DNA from: Flemingiibacterium sp045578725 | GTDB taxonomy: Bacteria > Bacillota > Clostridia > Oscillospirales > CAG-272 | Direction: 5' to 3' | DNA: 64,000 nt | Assembly (NCBI GenBank): GCA_045578725.1 | Contig: JAZNKS010000041.1 | Coordinates: 1-64,000 of the forward strand | Notes under the pieces: model-generated | What the model saw: only the letters and a program-made list of their open reading frames with translations | What the model was told of the DNA's origin: nothing | Databases searched by the model: none | Program-made: the position numbers and the translations under genes | Part shown: positions 31,493-41,738 of the stretch, piece after piece | Layout of the letters: every line of letters begins with the position of its first letter | How positions within the stretch are numbered: the stretch's first letter is position 1

Positions 31493-34400
31493 ATTCAAAT
31501 GAAAACAGCCGGCCCTTCAAGCTGTCGCTGAGCCAATTGAATATTCTGAATCTCGAGCGTTCGCTCCGTTCAACGTCGGTGAACAATATCTGCACGACGG
31601 TACACATCCGGGGACGGCTGGATTTTGTGATCCTGCAAAAGACGCTGGATACCGTGCTGTCGCACGATTCCACCCTGCGCACACGGCTGATCGAGCAGGA
31701 AGGGGAAATCCTTCAGTTTCACGCGCCTCACACGCCGGAGGAGTTTCCCATCTACGATTTTTCGAGCAGCGGCCCCGACGGCATCGCCAACTGGGAGAGC
31801 GCCGTTACACATGAGCCGATTCCGCTGTTCGGCGGACCGCTCTACCGCTTTGTCCTTTTCAAGGACAGCGAAGCCGGCGGCGGACTTTTAGTCAAGCTTC
31901 ACCATATCATCTCGGACGGCTGGTCGATGATCCTTCTCTGCAACCGGATTGCCTCCGTCTATCTCGATCTGCTGGGCGGGAAGGAGCCCGCCATTGAGGA
32001 TGCGCCCGATTACGAGCTTCATGTAAAGGAGGAGCAGGAGTATCTTGCCTCCCGCGCATACGGGCGCGACGCGGCATACTGGAAGAAGATTCTGTCCGGC
32101 GCCGCGGAGCCGACCGTGCTCAAAAATGTCAGCAGCGCGGCAATCAGCCCGGTCGGACAGCGGCTGAGCTTTGAACTTCCCGAGATTCTCAACCATGCGA
32201 TTTATACATACTGCGAAGAAAAGCGGGTTGCGCCTTTTTCCGTCTTCTGCATGGCACTGGCCATCTATTTCAAGCGGATCGGCGGTGCATCTCCCTTCAC
32301 GATCGGCGTGCCGATTTTCAACCGCACCAATTATATCTTCAAGCAGAGCACGGGAATGTTTGTCACCACGCTTCCGTTCCTTGGTGAGATCGACGATGCC
32401 AAATCGCTCAACGAATTCGGCGCGGAGCTGGCCGATGCGTGGATGGAGCTTCTGCGCCATCAGCGCTATCCCTTCTCGCATATCAGCGAGCTTAATGGCG
32501 GCGAGCGGCTTTTCCATATCGCGCTCTCCTATCAGGACAGCAAAATCTTTGAAAGCCGGGATGCCTCGGTTTCCATCTCCGGCCGCTGGCATTACTGCGG
32601 CTATCAGGCCGAGCAGCTGACGATTCATCTGACGAATCTGACAAGTCACCGCCATTATGCCGTCGATTACGATTATCTGGCGCAGTTCTTCACCGAGGAC
32701 GAAATCCGGGAACTGCATAAGAATCTCTGTCATATTTTAAGCGAGGCGCTGGCCGATCCTGACCGGCCGATCCATGCGCTGAACGTTCTCTCGCTGGAGC
32801 AGAAGGAAGAGGTTCTGTATACCTTCAACCGCACCGATAAATTTCTGGAGGAGCGTTCGGTCTATGCGGCGCTCCGGGAACACAATGCCCGCCATCCCAA
32901 CCGCGCGGCAATCATTTGCCGGGGCGAGCGGCTGACCTACGGAGCTCTCTTTGAAAAGAGCGACCGTTATGCAGCCGGCATCGCGGCGGCAGTAACGGAA
33001 CCGTGTCCGCTGATTGCCATTCTCCTTCCAAGAAGCTTTGAGCTTGCCGCCTCGATGACGGCCGTTCTCAAAACCGGCGGTGCCTTTGTGCTCTTATCCG
33101 AAAGTCTGCCCGACGGACGGATCCGCGCGGTGCTTGAAAAGAGCGGAGCCGCGGCGCTGATTACCGATAATCGGAACCGTTCGCGGTGCGAAGGACTTGC
33201 GATTCCCGTTCTGTACACCGACACGCTGGAGGAGAGCTATGCGCTGCCGTCCCCCGTCTGCACGGTCGATAATCCCGCCGAGCGGCTTGCCTATGTCGTC
33301 TACACCTCCGGCAGTACCGGAGAGCCCAAGGGCGTTGAAATCACCCAGCTTGGTCTTCTCAATTTCGCACAGGAGATGGAAGGGGTATACGGCCCGGGCG
33401 CTGTGCTTTCCATCTGCAATATCGGCTTTGATGCCTTCATGCTGGAGAGCATGGCGGCGCTTTTGTGCGGCCGCACGGTTGTCTTTCCCGAGGAGGACGA
33501 AACCGGCCGCCCCGAGCGTCTGGCCGCGCTGATGAACGGTTATGCCGTCGATTTCATGGCGATCACGCCCTCCCGCCTGTCGGCTTTCCTGAAAAACGAT
33601 GTCTTCCGTCGGGTGCTTCACCGGATGTCCGCGATTGTCTGCGGCGGTGAGCCCTTCACGCCGGAGCTGCTCCGGAAGCTGAAGGCCTGCACCAAGGCGC
33701 GGATCTACAACCAGTACGGCCCTTCCGAGGCCACCGTTGCCGTTTCCATGAAGGAACTGTCGGCGGCGGATAAGATCACCGTCGGTCAGCCGCTCGGCAA
33801 CTGCCGGATGTATGTACTGGATCAATGGATGAATCCTCTGCCCATCGGCGGCCGCGGCAAGCTGTTTGTCGGCGGCAAATGCGTGGGCCGGGGCTACCGG
33901 GGCCGTGCGGATCTGACCGGAAAGGTCTTCGGCGACAGTCCCTTTGTCTGGAAGGAGCGGATCTACGATACCGGCGATCTTGCGTACTGGACGCCGGACG
34001 GTGAAATCGTGCTGATGGGCCGTGCCGACCGTCAGGTCAAGCTTCGCGGTCTGCGCATCGAGCTGTCCGAAATTTCCTCCTGCCTTGAAGCCTATCCGGG
34101 CGTGCACAGCGCTTATGCAAAGATTTCCGAGATCGGCGGCCAGCCGGTCATCGGCGGCTATTACACGGCGGAGCAGGAGTTTTCTCAGTCGGAGCTTTTA
34201 TCGCATCTGGCGACCTATCTGCCCTCCTATATGATTCCGCTTTACCTTGTAAGAGTGGATGCCTTTGTCCTTAATGCCAACGGCAAGATTGACGAGAGCG
34301 CTCTGCCGCTTCCCGAGATGAACACAGAGGAGGGAACGGGCACCGATACCGCGCGCGGCATACTGGAGATTTTCGCAGCGGTGCTGGAAAAGGACGATCT

Positions 34401-37400
34401 TACCATCACAAGCGACTATTTTCTGTCGGGCGGAAGCTCGCTGAATATGCTGACCTGCCTTGTGCAGATCGAGGAGCAGTATGGAATCCGGCTTCGTCCG
34501 GGCGATCTGTATGCCTGCCGCACGGCCGCGCGCCTTGCCGCTTTGATCGACGAAAAGCGGGGGATTTCGGCACCTGCCCGCCGGATTGTCAAGGCTCCCC
34601 GCCGCGATAAGTATCCGCTGATGCCGATTCAGCAGGGCATCTATGTCCAGTCGGTGCTGGATCCCACCGGCCTTGCCTACAATATGCCGGGCGCCTTCCG
34701 TCTGGAAAAGGCGCCGGACAAGGCCCGTCTGCAGGCGGCCTTTGAGGCGATGATCCACGCGGATCCGATTTTTGCAACCTCTTTTGTGCAGACAACCGAA
34801 GGCGTGTTTGCCGTAATTGCCGATCACGTCACATTTGTATTGGAGGAGCCGCAGGCCGCAACGCTCGATGAGGCCTGTGAGGCTTTTGTGCGCCCGTTTG
34901 ATCTGTCGGCGGCTCCGCTTCTTCGCGCGGCCGTATGGCAGTCGAAGGAGGGCGAATGGTATCTGCTGCTGGACGGCCATCACATCATCGGTGACGGCAT
35001 GAGCACCCCGCTGATTCTTGAGCGGCTGGATCGCTTCTACTGCGCAAAGCCTGTGGCCGATACCGGAGATTTCTACGATTATTTGGCCGCTTGTGAAGCC
35101 GATCCGGGCGATCGGGACGGCGATCTTGCCTATTGGAAGGACAAGCTTCGTGAGCTTCCCGATCCGCTTCTTCTGCCAACGGACAACCCCAAAGGCAAGG
35201 ACTTTGATTTTGCCGGCGGCGAGTGGGAGCATCCGCTCCCGGACTGGCTCTGCCGTGAGCTGGAGCGCTTCTGCCGCGAGGGAGAGGTATCCGAATTTGT
35301 CCTGATGGCATCGGCCTTTTCGCTGGTTCTGTCGGCTCTGACCGGCCGCGCGGATTTCGTGATCGGCACACCCTGCGCCGGGCGGGAGCTTCCGGGCAGC
35401 GAGAAAATTGCCGGTCCCTTCATCAAAACTCTCCCGCTCCGTTTTGTCATCGATCACTCCGAAAAGAAGGACGATTGGCTGGCAAAGGTCGGACAAGCGG
35501 TGATGGGAATGCTCGATCATACCGCTGTGGGGCTGGAAGAAATCCTCGCGGCGCTCACATCCGACCGCGCCGGACAGAATTCCCTCTATCGGGTGATGCT
35601 GACCCAGAGCCCGGTGGACGAGAATTCCTTCACGCTGGACGGATCGCCGATGCATTTTCAGTCGATCCCGACCCACACGGTCAAGATGGATCTGATTCTG
35701 GAGATCGCAAAGCGGGGAGAGGGAAGAGTGCTTCGCTTCTCCTATGCCTCCTCGCTGTTCAACCGGGATACCGTGGCTCTCTGGGGCCGCTGTGTAGAAA
35801 CGGCGCTCATCTCGCTGACAAAAGCCGTAAATCCCGTGATCGGCGAGCTGCCGATCCTTTCAAACGACGACCGGGAGCGATATCTTGAGGGGCCGAATTA
35901 CGCGGTGACTCCCTTTGACGGCCGGCCGATTCACAGGCTGGTGAAGATGAGGGCCGCCAGTTCCCCCGATTCCGCTGCTGTCATCTGGCACGGGGAAGAA
36001 TACACCCTTGGGCAGATCGAGCGCCGCGCCTGCCGGATCGCCCATGAAATCGAGGCATCCGGAATCGAAGCGGGTTCCTGCATCGCGCTCTGTCTTGCCC
36101 GCACGCCGGATATGATCGCGGCGATGCTCGGCGTTCTGAAGGCCGGATGCTCCTATATGTTCCTTGTTCCGAGCCTGCCGCAGGCACGGATGCTGTCGAT
36201 GCTTACGCTTGCCGATGCGGCGGTGCTGGTGCATGACGGCTCGCTTCCGCCCTTCACGGGAGACGTGCCGGCCTGCCCGCTCATGGAGCTGCCCGAAGGG
36301 GAGTGCGAATCCTATGCCGACCGTCCTGTCGGTCCCGACTCGCTGGTGAATGTGCTGTTCACCTCCGGCTCGACCGGTCAGCCCAAGGGCGTTATGCTCC
36401 GCCACCGTTCCGTATCCAATCTGACCTCACAGATGAAATCGCTGCTTGATCCGATTGAGGGCCGCGTGCTCTGCTCGACCAATGCGATTTTCGACTGCTT
36501 TATCGTCGAAACTCTGATTGCCCTCGCCCTCGGCCGGACGGTTGTGCTGGCCGATGAGGAGGAGATGATGCTTCCCTGGAAGCTCGGCCGTCTGATCGCC
36601 GATTATCATGCCGGTATCACTGAGATGACTCCCTCGCGGCTCCGGATGTGCCTTGGCAGCGAGGATTTCTGCCGCGCGGCCGCCGGTATCCGGATTGTGC
36701 TTCTCGGCGGCGAAGTTGTGACCCGCACGCTGGCAGACAAGTTCCACTCGGTGACCGACGGTATCCTGATGAATATGTACGGCCCCACGGAGGCGACCGT
36801 CTTTACCACGATGGGAGCTATCGCGCCCGGCGGTGAGATTACGATCGGAAAGCCGCTGGCCAACACACGCCTGTATGTGCTGGATGAAGAGAAAAAGCCG
36901 GTGCTCCCGACGGCTGTCGGAGAGCTGTATATCGCCGGCGAATGCCTGTCGGCGGGTTACATCGGTCTCGATGAGCTGACATCACAGTCCTTCACGGACG
37001 ATCCCTTCTTCCCCGGCGAAAAGATGTACAAAAGCGGCGATCTCGTACGGCTTCGCACCGACGGGCGGTTTGATTACATCGGACGGCGGGATCAGCAGAT
37101 CAAAATGAACGGTCAGCGCGTGGAGCTGTCCGAGATCTCCGGCACGCTTGAGGCAATCGACGGTATCCGTCAGGCCGCCGCCGATGCCGTACGAGGGCTG
37201 GGCGACAATCAGGAATTGTTTGCCTTCCTCGTCTGCGATGAAAATGCGCCGGGCGATGAGGCGATTCTGGCATCCCTTGCAGGGAAGCTTCCCGCTTACA
37301 TGGTGCCCTCACGCCTGTACCGGATCGATAAAATGCCGCTGACCGCGACCAATAAGATTGATCGCGTGAAGTTAAGAGAATGGGCCCAAAACGGCATCCT

Positions 37401-38802
37401 GCCAGGCGGCGATGCGGTAAAAGCCGCACCGGAACCGGCGTCGGAGCGATCGGTCATTCCGGATGACGGGAATGCGCCCGTACCCGGAAGTGAAGCGTAT
37501 GTCGCATCCGTCTGGACCAGGGTGCTCGGCCGCGAGGCGGACCTCTCCAGAACCTTCTTTTCGCAGGGCGGAACCTCGCTGGCGGCTTTGACCGTGCTCA
37601 GCCATTATTACAACGATCATTTCGAGATGTCGCTGGGTGATTTCTACGAGAATCCGACGGCGGCTGCGCAGTCTGCGCTGCTGTCCGCCCGCTCCATGCC
37701 CGAAGCGGATCCGGGTCCCGTGCCTTCAGCGGAAGAAAAGAAGCCGTTGATTCTGATTACCGGCGCATCCGGGTTCTTCGGAAGCCATCTGTTAGCCGCG
37801 CTGGTGCGGGGCGGAGCGAATGGAATCCATGCCCTTGTACGGGGCGGACGTGCGCATCTTCTGGAATCGATGAGCGCGTATTTCGGTGCGGAGGGTGAAT
37901 CGCTCTGCGCAGACATCACGGTGCTTGACGGTGATCTGACGGCGGATCGGCTGGGCCTTGATGAGGCCGTGTATGATGATCTTGCCGCGCGCACCGGTGC
38001 GATTTATCACTGTGCCGCCGATGTCCGTCATTATGCAAAGGATGACGATTCCCACCGTAAAATCAACGTGGAGGCTACCGCACGCCTGCTGAAGCTGGCC
38101 CATGAAGCCTCTGCCGCCTTCTACCATATGTCCACCTGCAGTGTCAGCGGGGATAAAATGAAGGACGGCTCGCGCGGCGTTGTCTTCACCGAGGATGACC
38201 TTGATATCGGTCAGATCTGGGAGCGCAATGTCTATGTCCGCACGAAATTCCGTGCCGAGGAGCTGGTCCATGCCGCCATGCGGGAAGGACTGAAGGCGAA
38301 AATCTTCCGCCTCGGCCGACTGGTCGGCCGCCAGAAAGACGGAAAATTCCAGAATAATCCCGATTCCAATGCCTTCTATCTCTTCCTGAAGGGGCTGGAT
38401 CGGCTCGGATGCTGTCCTGTCTCGGGCGAGGAGATCACGCTGGATATCATGCCGGTCGATTTAGCCGCCTCCCGCGTGCTGGCCCTTACGAAGGCCGACG
38501 GTACGGTCTTCCATATTCAGAACGGATGCCCGCCGACGCTCGGCGAGATCCTCAAGGCGGCGGGAAGCCGGGCTGTCACAGTTCCGGATGATGCCTTCTG
38601 CGCTGCGCTTACCAGCCCGATGACCGAAGATAAGCGGGCGCTGGCAGCGATGGTCCTCAATCAGTACCTCCAGATGGAGGCTGTAAGGGATGCCATCCTG
38701 GTTGACAGCCGGATAACCGCGGCGGCGCTTGCCTCTGTCGGTTATTGCGAGGCGCCGATCTGTCTTGAGACGGCTCTGAAAGAATTCATCAAAGGAGAGT
38801 AA
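31489..38802 (+). CDS. Two-module NRPS with terminal reductase (C-A-T-C-A-T-R)
   Basis: 2437 residues. Order: condensation C1 (HHIISDGWS, ~139); adenylation A1 (YTSGSTGEPKG, ~605); carrier T1 (GGSS, Ser984); C2 (HHIIGDGMS, ~1164); A2 (FTSGSTGQPKG, ~1624); T2 (GGTS, Ser2030); NAD(P)H-dependent thioester reductase from ~2085 (GASGFFGSH, STCSVSG, YVRTK). An N-terminal C domain before the first A domain suggests acyl start, served by the acyl-AMP ligase and ACP downstream. The reductase should release an aldehyde or alcohol. Specificity residues read by eye are DALAVGQVAK (A1) and DCVELGMVFK (A2), which match no code I am sure of. No phosphopantetheinyl transferase is nearby. Confidence 0.93.
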   Translation: MNSNENSRPFKLSLSQLNILNLERSLRSTSVNNICTTVHIRGRLDFVILQKTLDTVLSHDSTLRTRLIEQEGEILQFHAPHTPEEFPIYDFSSSGPDGIANWESAVTHEPIPLFGGPLYRFVLFKDSEAGGGLLVKLHHIISDGWSMILLCNRIASVYLDLLGGKEPAIEDAPDYELHVKEEQEYLASRAYGRDAAYWKKILSGAAEPTVLKNVSSAAISPVGQRLSFELPEILNHAIYTYCEEKRVAPFSVFCMALAIYFKRIGGASPFTIGVPIFNRTNYIFKQSTGMFVTTLPFLGEIDDAKSLNEFGAELADAWMELLRHQRYPFSHISELNGGERLFHIALSYQDSKIFESRDASVSISGRWHYCGYQAEQLTIHLTNLTSHRHYAVDYDYLAQFFTEDEIRELHKNLCHILSEALADPDRPIHALNVLSLEQKEEVLYTFNRTDKFLEERSVYAALREHNARHPNRAAIICRGERLTYGALFEKSDRYAAGIAAAVTEPCPLIAILLPRSFELAASMTAVLKTGGAFVLLSESLPDGRIRAVLEKSGAAALITDNRNRSRCEGLAIPVLYTDTLEESYALPSPVCTVDNPAERLAYVVYTSGSTGEPKGVEITQLGLLNFAQEMEGVYGPGAVLSICNIGFDAFMLESMAALLCGRTVVFPEEDETGRPERLAALMNGYAVDFMAITPSRLSAFLKNDVFRRVLHRMSAIVCGGEPFTPELLRKLKACTKARIYNQYGPSEATVAVSMKELSAADKITVGQPLGNCRMYVLDQWMNPLPIGGRGKLFVGGKCVGRGYRGRADLTGKVFGDSPFVWKERIYDTGDLAYWTPDGEIVLMGRADRQVKLRGLRIELSEISSCLEAYPGVHSAYAKISEIGGQPVIGGYYTAEQEFSQSELLSHLATYLPSYMIPLYLVRVDAFVLNANGKIDESALPLPEMNTEEGTGTDTARGILEIFAAVLEKDDLTITSDYFLSGGSSLNMLTCLVQIEEQYGIRLRPGDLYACRTAARLAALIDEKRGISAPARRIVKAPRRDKYPLMPIQQGIYVQSVLDPTGLAYNMPGAFRLEKAPDKARLQAAFEAMIHADPIFATSFVQTTEGVFAVIADHVTFVLEEPQAATLDEACEAFVRPFDLSAAPLLRAAVWQSKEGEWYLLLDGHHIIGDGMSTPLILERLDRFYCAKPVADTGDFYDYLAACEADPGDRDGDLAYWKDKLRELPDPLLLPTDNPKGKDFDFAGGEWEHPLPDWLCRELERFCREGEVSEFVLMASAFSLVLSALTGRADFVIGTPCAGRELPGSEKIAGPFIKTLPLRFVIDHSEKKDDWLAKVGQAVMGMLDHTAVGLEEILAALTSDRAGQNSLYRVMLTQSPVDENSFTLDGSPMHFQSIPTHTVKMDLILEIAKRGEGRVLRFSYASSLFNRDTVALWGRCVETALISLTKAVNPVIGELPILSNDDRERYLEGPNYAVTPFDGRPIHRLVKMRAASSPDSAAVIWHGEEYTLGQIERRACRIAHEIEASGIEAGSCIALCLARTPDMIAAMLGVLKAGCSYMFLVPSLPQARMLSMLTLADAAVLVHDGSLPPFTGDVPACPLMELPEGECESYADRPVGPDSLVNVLFTSGSTGQPKGVMLRHRSVSNLTSQMKSLLDPIEGRVLCSTNAIFDCFIVETLIALALGRTVVLADEEEMMLPWKLGRLIADYHAGITEMTPSRLRMCLGSEDFCRAAAGIRIVLLGGEVVTRTLADKFHSVTDGILMNMYGPTEATVFTTMGAIAPGGEITIGKPLANTRLYVLDEEKKPVLPTAVGELYIAGECLSAGYIGLDELTSQSFTDDPFFPGEKMYKSGDLVRLRTDGRFDYIGRRDQQIKMNGQRVELSEISGTLEAIDGIRQAAADAVRGLGDNQELFAFLVCDENAPGDEAILASLAGKLPAYMVPSRLYRIDKMPLTATNKIDRVKLREWAQNGILPGGDAVKAAPEPASERSVIPDDGNAPVPGSEAYVASVWTRVLGREADLSRTFFSQGGTSLAALTVLSHYYNDHFEMSLGDFYENPTAAAQSALLSARSMPEADPGPVPSAEEKKPLILITGASGFFGSHLLAALVRGGANGIHALVRGGRAHLLESMSAYFGAEGESLCADITVLDGDLTADRLGLDEAVYDDLAARTGAIYHCAADVRHYAKDDDSHRKINVEATARLLKLAHEASAAFYHMSTCSVSGDKMKDGSRGVVFTEDDLDIGQIWERNVYVRTKFRAEELVHAAMREGLKAKIFRLGRLVGRQKDGKFQNNPDSNAFYLFLKGLDRLGCCPVSGEEITLDIMPVDLAASRVLALTKADGTVFHIQNGCPPTLGEILKAAGSRAVTVPDDAFCAALTSPMTEDKRALAAMVLNQYLQMEAVRDAILVDSRITAAALASVGYCEAPICLETALKEFIKGE

Positions 38803-38805
38803 GTC

Positions 38806-40689
38806 ATGGTATCCAACCTGTCGGTCGGTATCTTTCTTGCGGCCCTGTTTTTGCTGATTGTCTTCTTCTGCTGGAGTATGTCGGCACAGAAAAAGCGGCG
38901 GACTCTGCATCGGCTTTATCTTATTCTGGCGGCGGCTTATGCCAGCTGGATCATTCAGCTGATTATCATGCGCTTTGTGCCGGAGACGCACCAGAACGCC
39001 TTCTACATCCTTGACTGTCTGATGCAGCCGGGCGGTGCACTCTGCTCGCCGCTCTATCTCTGCATCGCCGTCACCTTTGTATCCGGACGGGAAACGCTTC
39101 CGAAATGGTTCAAGCTTCTCTTTGTCCTGCCGGTGATCACGATCCTCCTGGCCTGGACCAATCCCCTCCACCATCTTTACTACGAAACCTTTTCGGTGGT
39201 GCGAAGCGAGATTGTCTTCGGCCCGTACATCATCGTCAGCGGCCTTGCCAACTACATCTTCCTGATCGGCGCGGTGGTTTACATGATCGTCTTCGGTCTG
39301 AAAAACAAGAGCGCCCTCTATTGGAAGCAGTTCTCCCTGCTGGCGATCAGCGGCCTCTGCCCGCTGGCTGTCAGTATGTTCGCCACCTTCAGCGGAAGCG
39401 AGGTGCCGATTACCGCAACGCCGCTGAGCTTCACCGTCACGCTGGCCCTCAACGGAATCGCCATCTTCCAGCTGAATATGCTCGATATCGTACCGATCGC
39501 TACCAAGCACGTTCTGGATGCCTTCTCGGACAGCTACATCGTGCTCAGCGAAGACGGCGTGGTCATCAAGTACAATAAGATTTTCGAGGAGCTGTTTGCA
39601 AAGCCCTACGGCATCACCGAGAACAAAAAGCTGATCGACTGCGTAAGGCAGGAGGATCGGATTCAGAAAAGCCCGGTCTACAGTATGCTCTCCGCGCTGG
39701 AATCGGGCAAGCAGGAGAATGCGCACATATCCTATGAGCAGACCCTGACCGTCGAGAACGGCGGCAGTCTGACCATGAAATATTTCGTTGTTGATGTCAC
39801 GCCGCTGGTGCTCAACGGAAAGATCTCCGGATTTGTTGTGGTCTTCAAGGATGTCACCCAGCTCCGCGAAAGCTTAAAGCGGCTGCAGGACAGCCAGGAG
39901 CGGATGCTGGAGCAGGAGCGCTTCGCGTTCCTTGGTCAGATGATCGGCGGCCTTGCCCACAACCTCAAGACCCCGATCATGAGCATTTCCGGCTGCATCT
40001 CCGCCTCGGAGGCGCTGATTGACGAATGCACCGAGAGCCTCGGCGATCCGGATGTCACAAATGAGGATTATCTGGAGATCTACGGTGAGATGCGCGAGTG
40101 GTTCCAGAAGGTCCGCGAATCGACAGCCTATATGTCCGATATCATCACGGCGATCAAGGGGCAGGCGACCAACATCGGCACCGATGATACGGTTACCTTC
40201 ACCATCGACGAGATGCTCAAGCGGAGTATGCTTCTGATGCGGCATGAGCTTCTTAACAGCGGATGCCGGCTGAAGCTGGATTACGATAAGAGCGAGATTA
40301 TCACCCTGCAGGGCGACATCAACAACCTTGTGCAGGTCATCGGCAATCTGCTCGGCAATGCCATCTATGCCCAGAAGGAAATGGGCGGCGGCGAGATTGA
40401 AATCCGGATCCGCCGCGATGAAAAGAAGCTGGATATCTGTGTCATGGACCGCGGCGCGGGCATCAGCGAAAACGTAAAAAGCAAGCTTTTCAAATCCATG
40501 GTCACAAATAAGGGCACCATGGGCACGGGTCTGGGACTCTACATCTCGAATGCCGTCATCCGCAGTAAATTCAACGGCGAGATGCGGGCCGAGGATCGGG
40601 AGGGCGGAGGCAGTACCTTCGTAATCTCCATTCCTGCCGAGCTTGTCGGAGTTACAAAGAATCCCTCATATGAGGAGGAAGGCAAATGA
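38806..40689 (+). CDS. Seven-TM sensor histidine kinase with PAS domain
   Basis: 627 residues. Residues 1-215 form about seven membrane helices of the histidine-kinase N-terminal 7TM type. A PAS domain follows (SDSYIVLSEDGVVIKYNK), then HisKA with His385 (GGLAHNLKTPIMS) and an HATPase domain with N box (VIGNLLGNAIYAQ), G1 (VMDRGAGIS) and G2 (TMGTGLGLYIS). It lies 3 nt after the NRPS gene and overlaps the response-regulator gene by 4 nt. It may sense the NRPS product or another small hydrophobic ligand through its 7TM part. Confidence 0.9.
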   Translation: MVSNLSVGIFLAALFLLIVFFCWSMSAQKKRRTLHRLYLILAAAYASWIIQLIIMRFVPETHQNAFYILDCLMQPGGALCSPLYLCIAVTFVSGRETLPKWFKLLFVLPVITILLAWTNPLHHLYYETFSVVRSEIVFGPYIIVSGLANYIFLIGAVVYMIVFGLKNKSALYWKQFSLLAISGLCPLAVSMFATFSGSEVPITATPLSFTVTLALNGIAIFQLNMLDIVPIATKHVLDAFSDSYIVLSEDGVVIKYNKIFEELFAKPYGITENKKLIDCVRQEDRIQKSPVYSMLSALESGKQENAHISYEQTLTVENGGSLTMKYFVVDVTPLVLNGKISGFVVVFKDVTQLRESLKRLQDSQERMLEQERFAFLGQMIGGLAHNLKTPIMSISGCISASEALIDECTESLGDPDVTNEDYLEIYGEMREWFQKVRESTAYMSDIITAIKGQATNIGTDDTVTFTIDEMLKRSMLLMRHELLNSGCRLKLDYDKSEIITLQGDINNLVQVIGNLLGNAIYAQKEMGGGEIEIRIRRDEKKLDICVMDRGAGISENVKSKLFKSMVTNKGTMGTGLGLYISNAVIRSKFNGEMRAEDREGGGSTFVISIPAELVGVTKNPSYEEEGK

Positions 40690-41738
40690 GAAAGAGCAAG
40701 GCCGCTGTACCGGCCCAGATCTCGATTCTGACGGTGGATGACGATCCGATCATCACCTCAACGATCAAGGATTATTTTGAGCGCCTCGGCTATGAGGTGG
40801 ATATCGAAAACAACCCGGTGAATGCCGTGGAACGGGTTCGCACGGGGCATTACGATATCATGCTGCTCGACTTTCTGATGACGCCCATCTGCGGCGATCA
40901 GGTGGTCGAGGAGATCCGCAAATTCAACAAGGATCTCTTTATCGTCCTGCTGACCGGTCACAAAAGCATGGCGCCTCCGGTCAAAACCATCCGCCAACTG
41001 GATATCCAGGGCTATTATGAAAAGGATGACCGCTTCGATCAGCTGGAGCTGTGGGTGGAATCCTGTGTCAAATCCATAAGGCATCTGCGCACGATCCGTT
41101 CCTATCAGAAGGATCTGATGAACGCCTATCTGCAGACCATCGATACCCTTCGATCGGTCGTTGAGGCGCGGGATTCCGAAACGCGCGGTCATTCCGAGCG
41201 GGTGTCAAAGCTCGCCGGCGCGCTGGCTCTCCGGATCGGCCTCACCCAAGCTGAGGCGGAGCGGATTTCCACCGCCGGACTCTTCCATGATATCGGCAAG
41301 ATTGCCGTTCCCGATGCGATTCTTCTCAAGCGCGGACCGCTTACGGAGGAGGAATTTGCGCAGATTAAGCTTCATCCTGTCAGCGGCGAGTCGATTCTGT
41401 CCACCTTCACGCCATTTTCGGATCTTCTTCCGACCGTCCGCCATCATCATGAAAGGCTGGATGGAAGCGGCTATCCCGATCACCTGAAGGCGGAGGAGAT
41501 CCCGGTCGGTGCCAGAGTGATCGCCGTGGCCGATTCCTTCGATGCAATGGTTTCCAACCGCACCTATCGCAGGGGGCTGTCGGTCGATACGGCCCTCGAG
41601 GAATTGAAGCGTTCCCGCGGTCTGCAGTTTGACGGAGCGATTGTCGATGCCTTTCTTGCGATGCGGGAGGAAATGGGCGAAGCGATGTTTGACCGTACCT
41701 TCTGTGCTCATACGCTGGATGCCGGAGGTGAAGCATGA
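40686..41738 (+). CDS. Response regulator with HD-GYP phosphodiesterase
   Basis: 350 residues. The receiver domain (1-125) has the phosphoacceptor Asp62 (MLLDFLM), the acidic pair in VDDDP and Lys in the GYYEKDD loop. The HD-GYP domain (about 140-335) has His201-Asp202 (LFHDIGK), HHERLDGSGYPDHL with GYP at 262-264, and ARVIAVADSFDAM; all metal and signature residues are present. It should hydrolyse c-di-GMP when phosphorylated by the preceding kinase. Overlaps of 4 nt on both sides keep it in the NRPS operon. Confidence 0.92.
   Translation: MRKSKAAVPAQISILTVDDDPIITSTIKDYFERLGYEVDIENNPVNAVERVRTGHYDIMLLDFLMTPICGDQVVEEIRKFNKDLFIVLLTGHKSMAPPVKTIRQLDIQGYYEKDDRFDQLELWVESCVKSIRHLRTIRSYQKDLMNAYLQTIDTLRSVVEARDSETRGHSERVSKLAGALALRIGLTQAEAERISTAGLFHDIGKIAVPDAILLKRGPLTEEEFAQIKLHPVSGESILSTFTPFSDLLPTVRHHHERLDGSGYPDHLKAEEIPVGARVIAVADSFDAMVSNRTYRRGLSVDTALEELKRSRGLQFDGAIVDAFLAMREEMGEAMFDRTFCAHTLDAGGEA

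Noticed and set aside
34198..35676. 492-codon antisense frame within the NRPS gene
   Set aside because: No motif or ribosome site; the sense strand holds intact A, T and C domain motifs.
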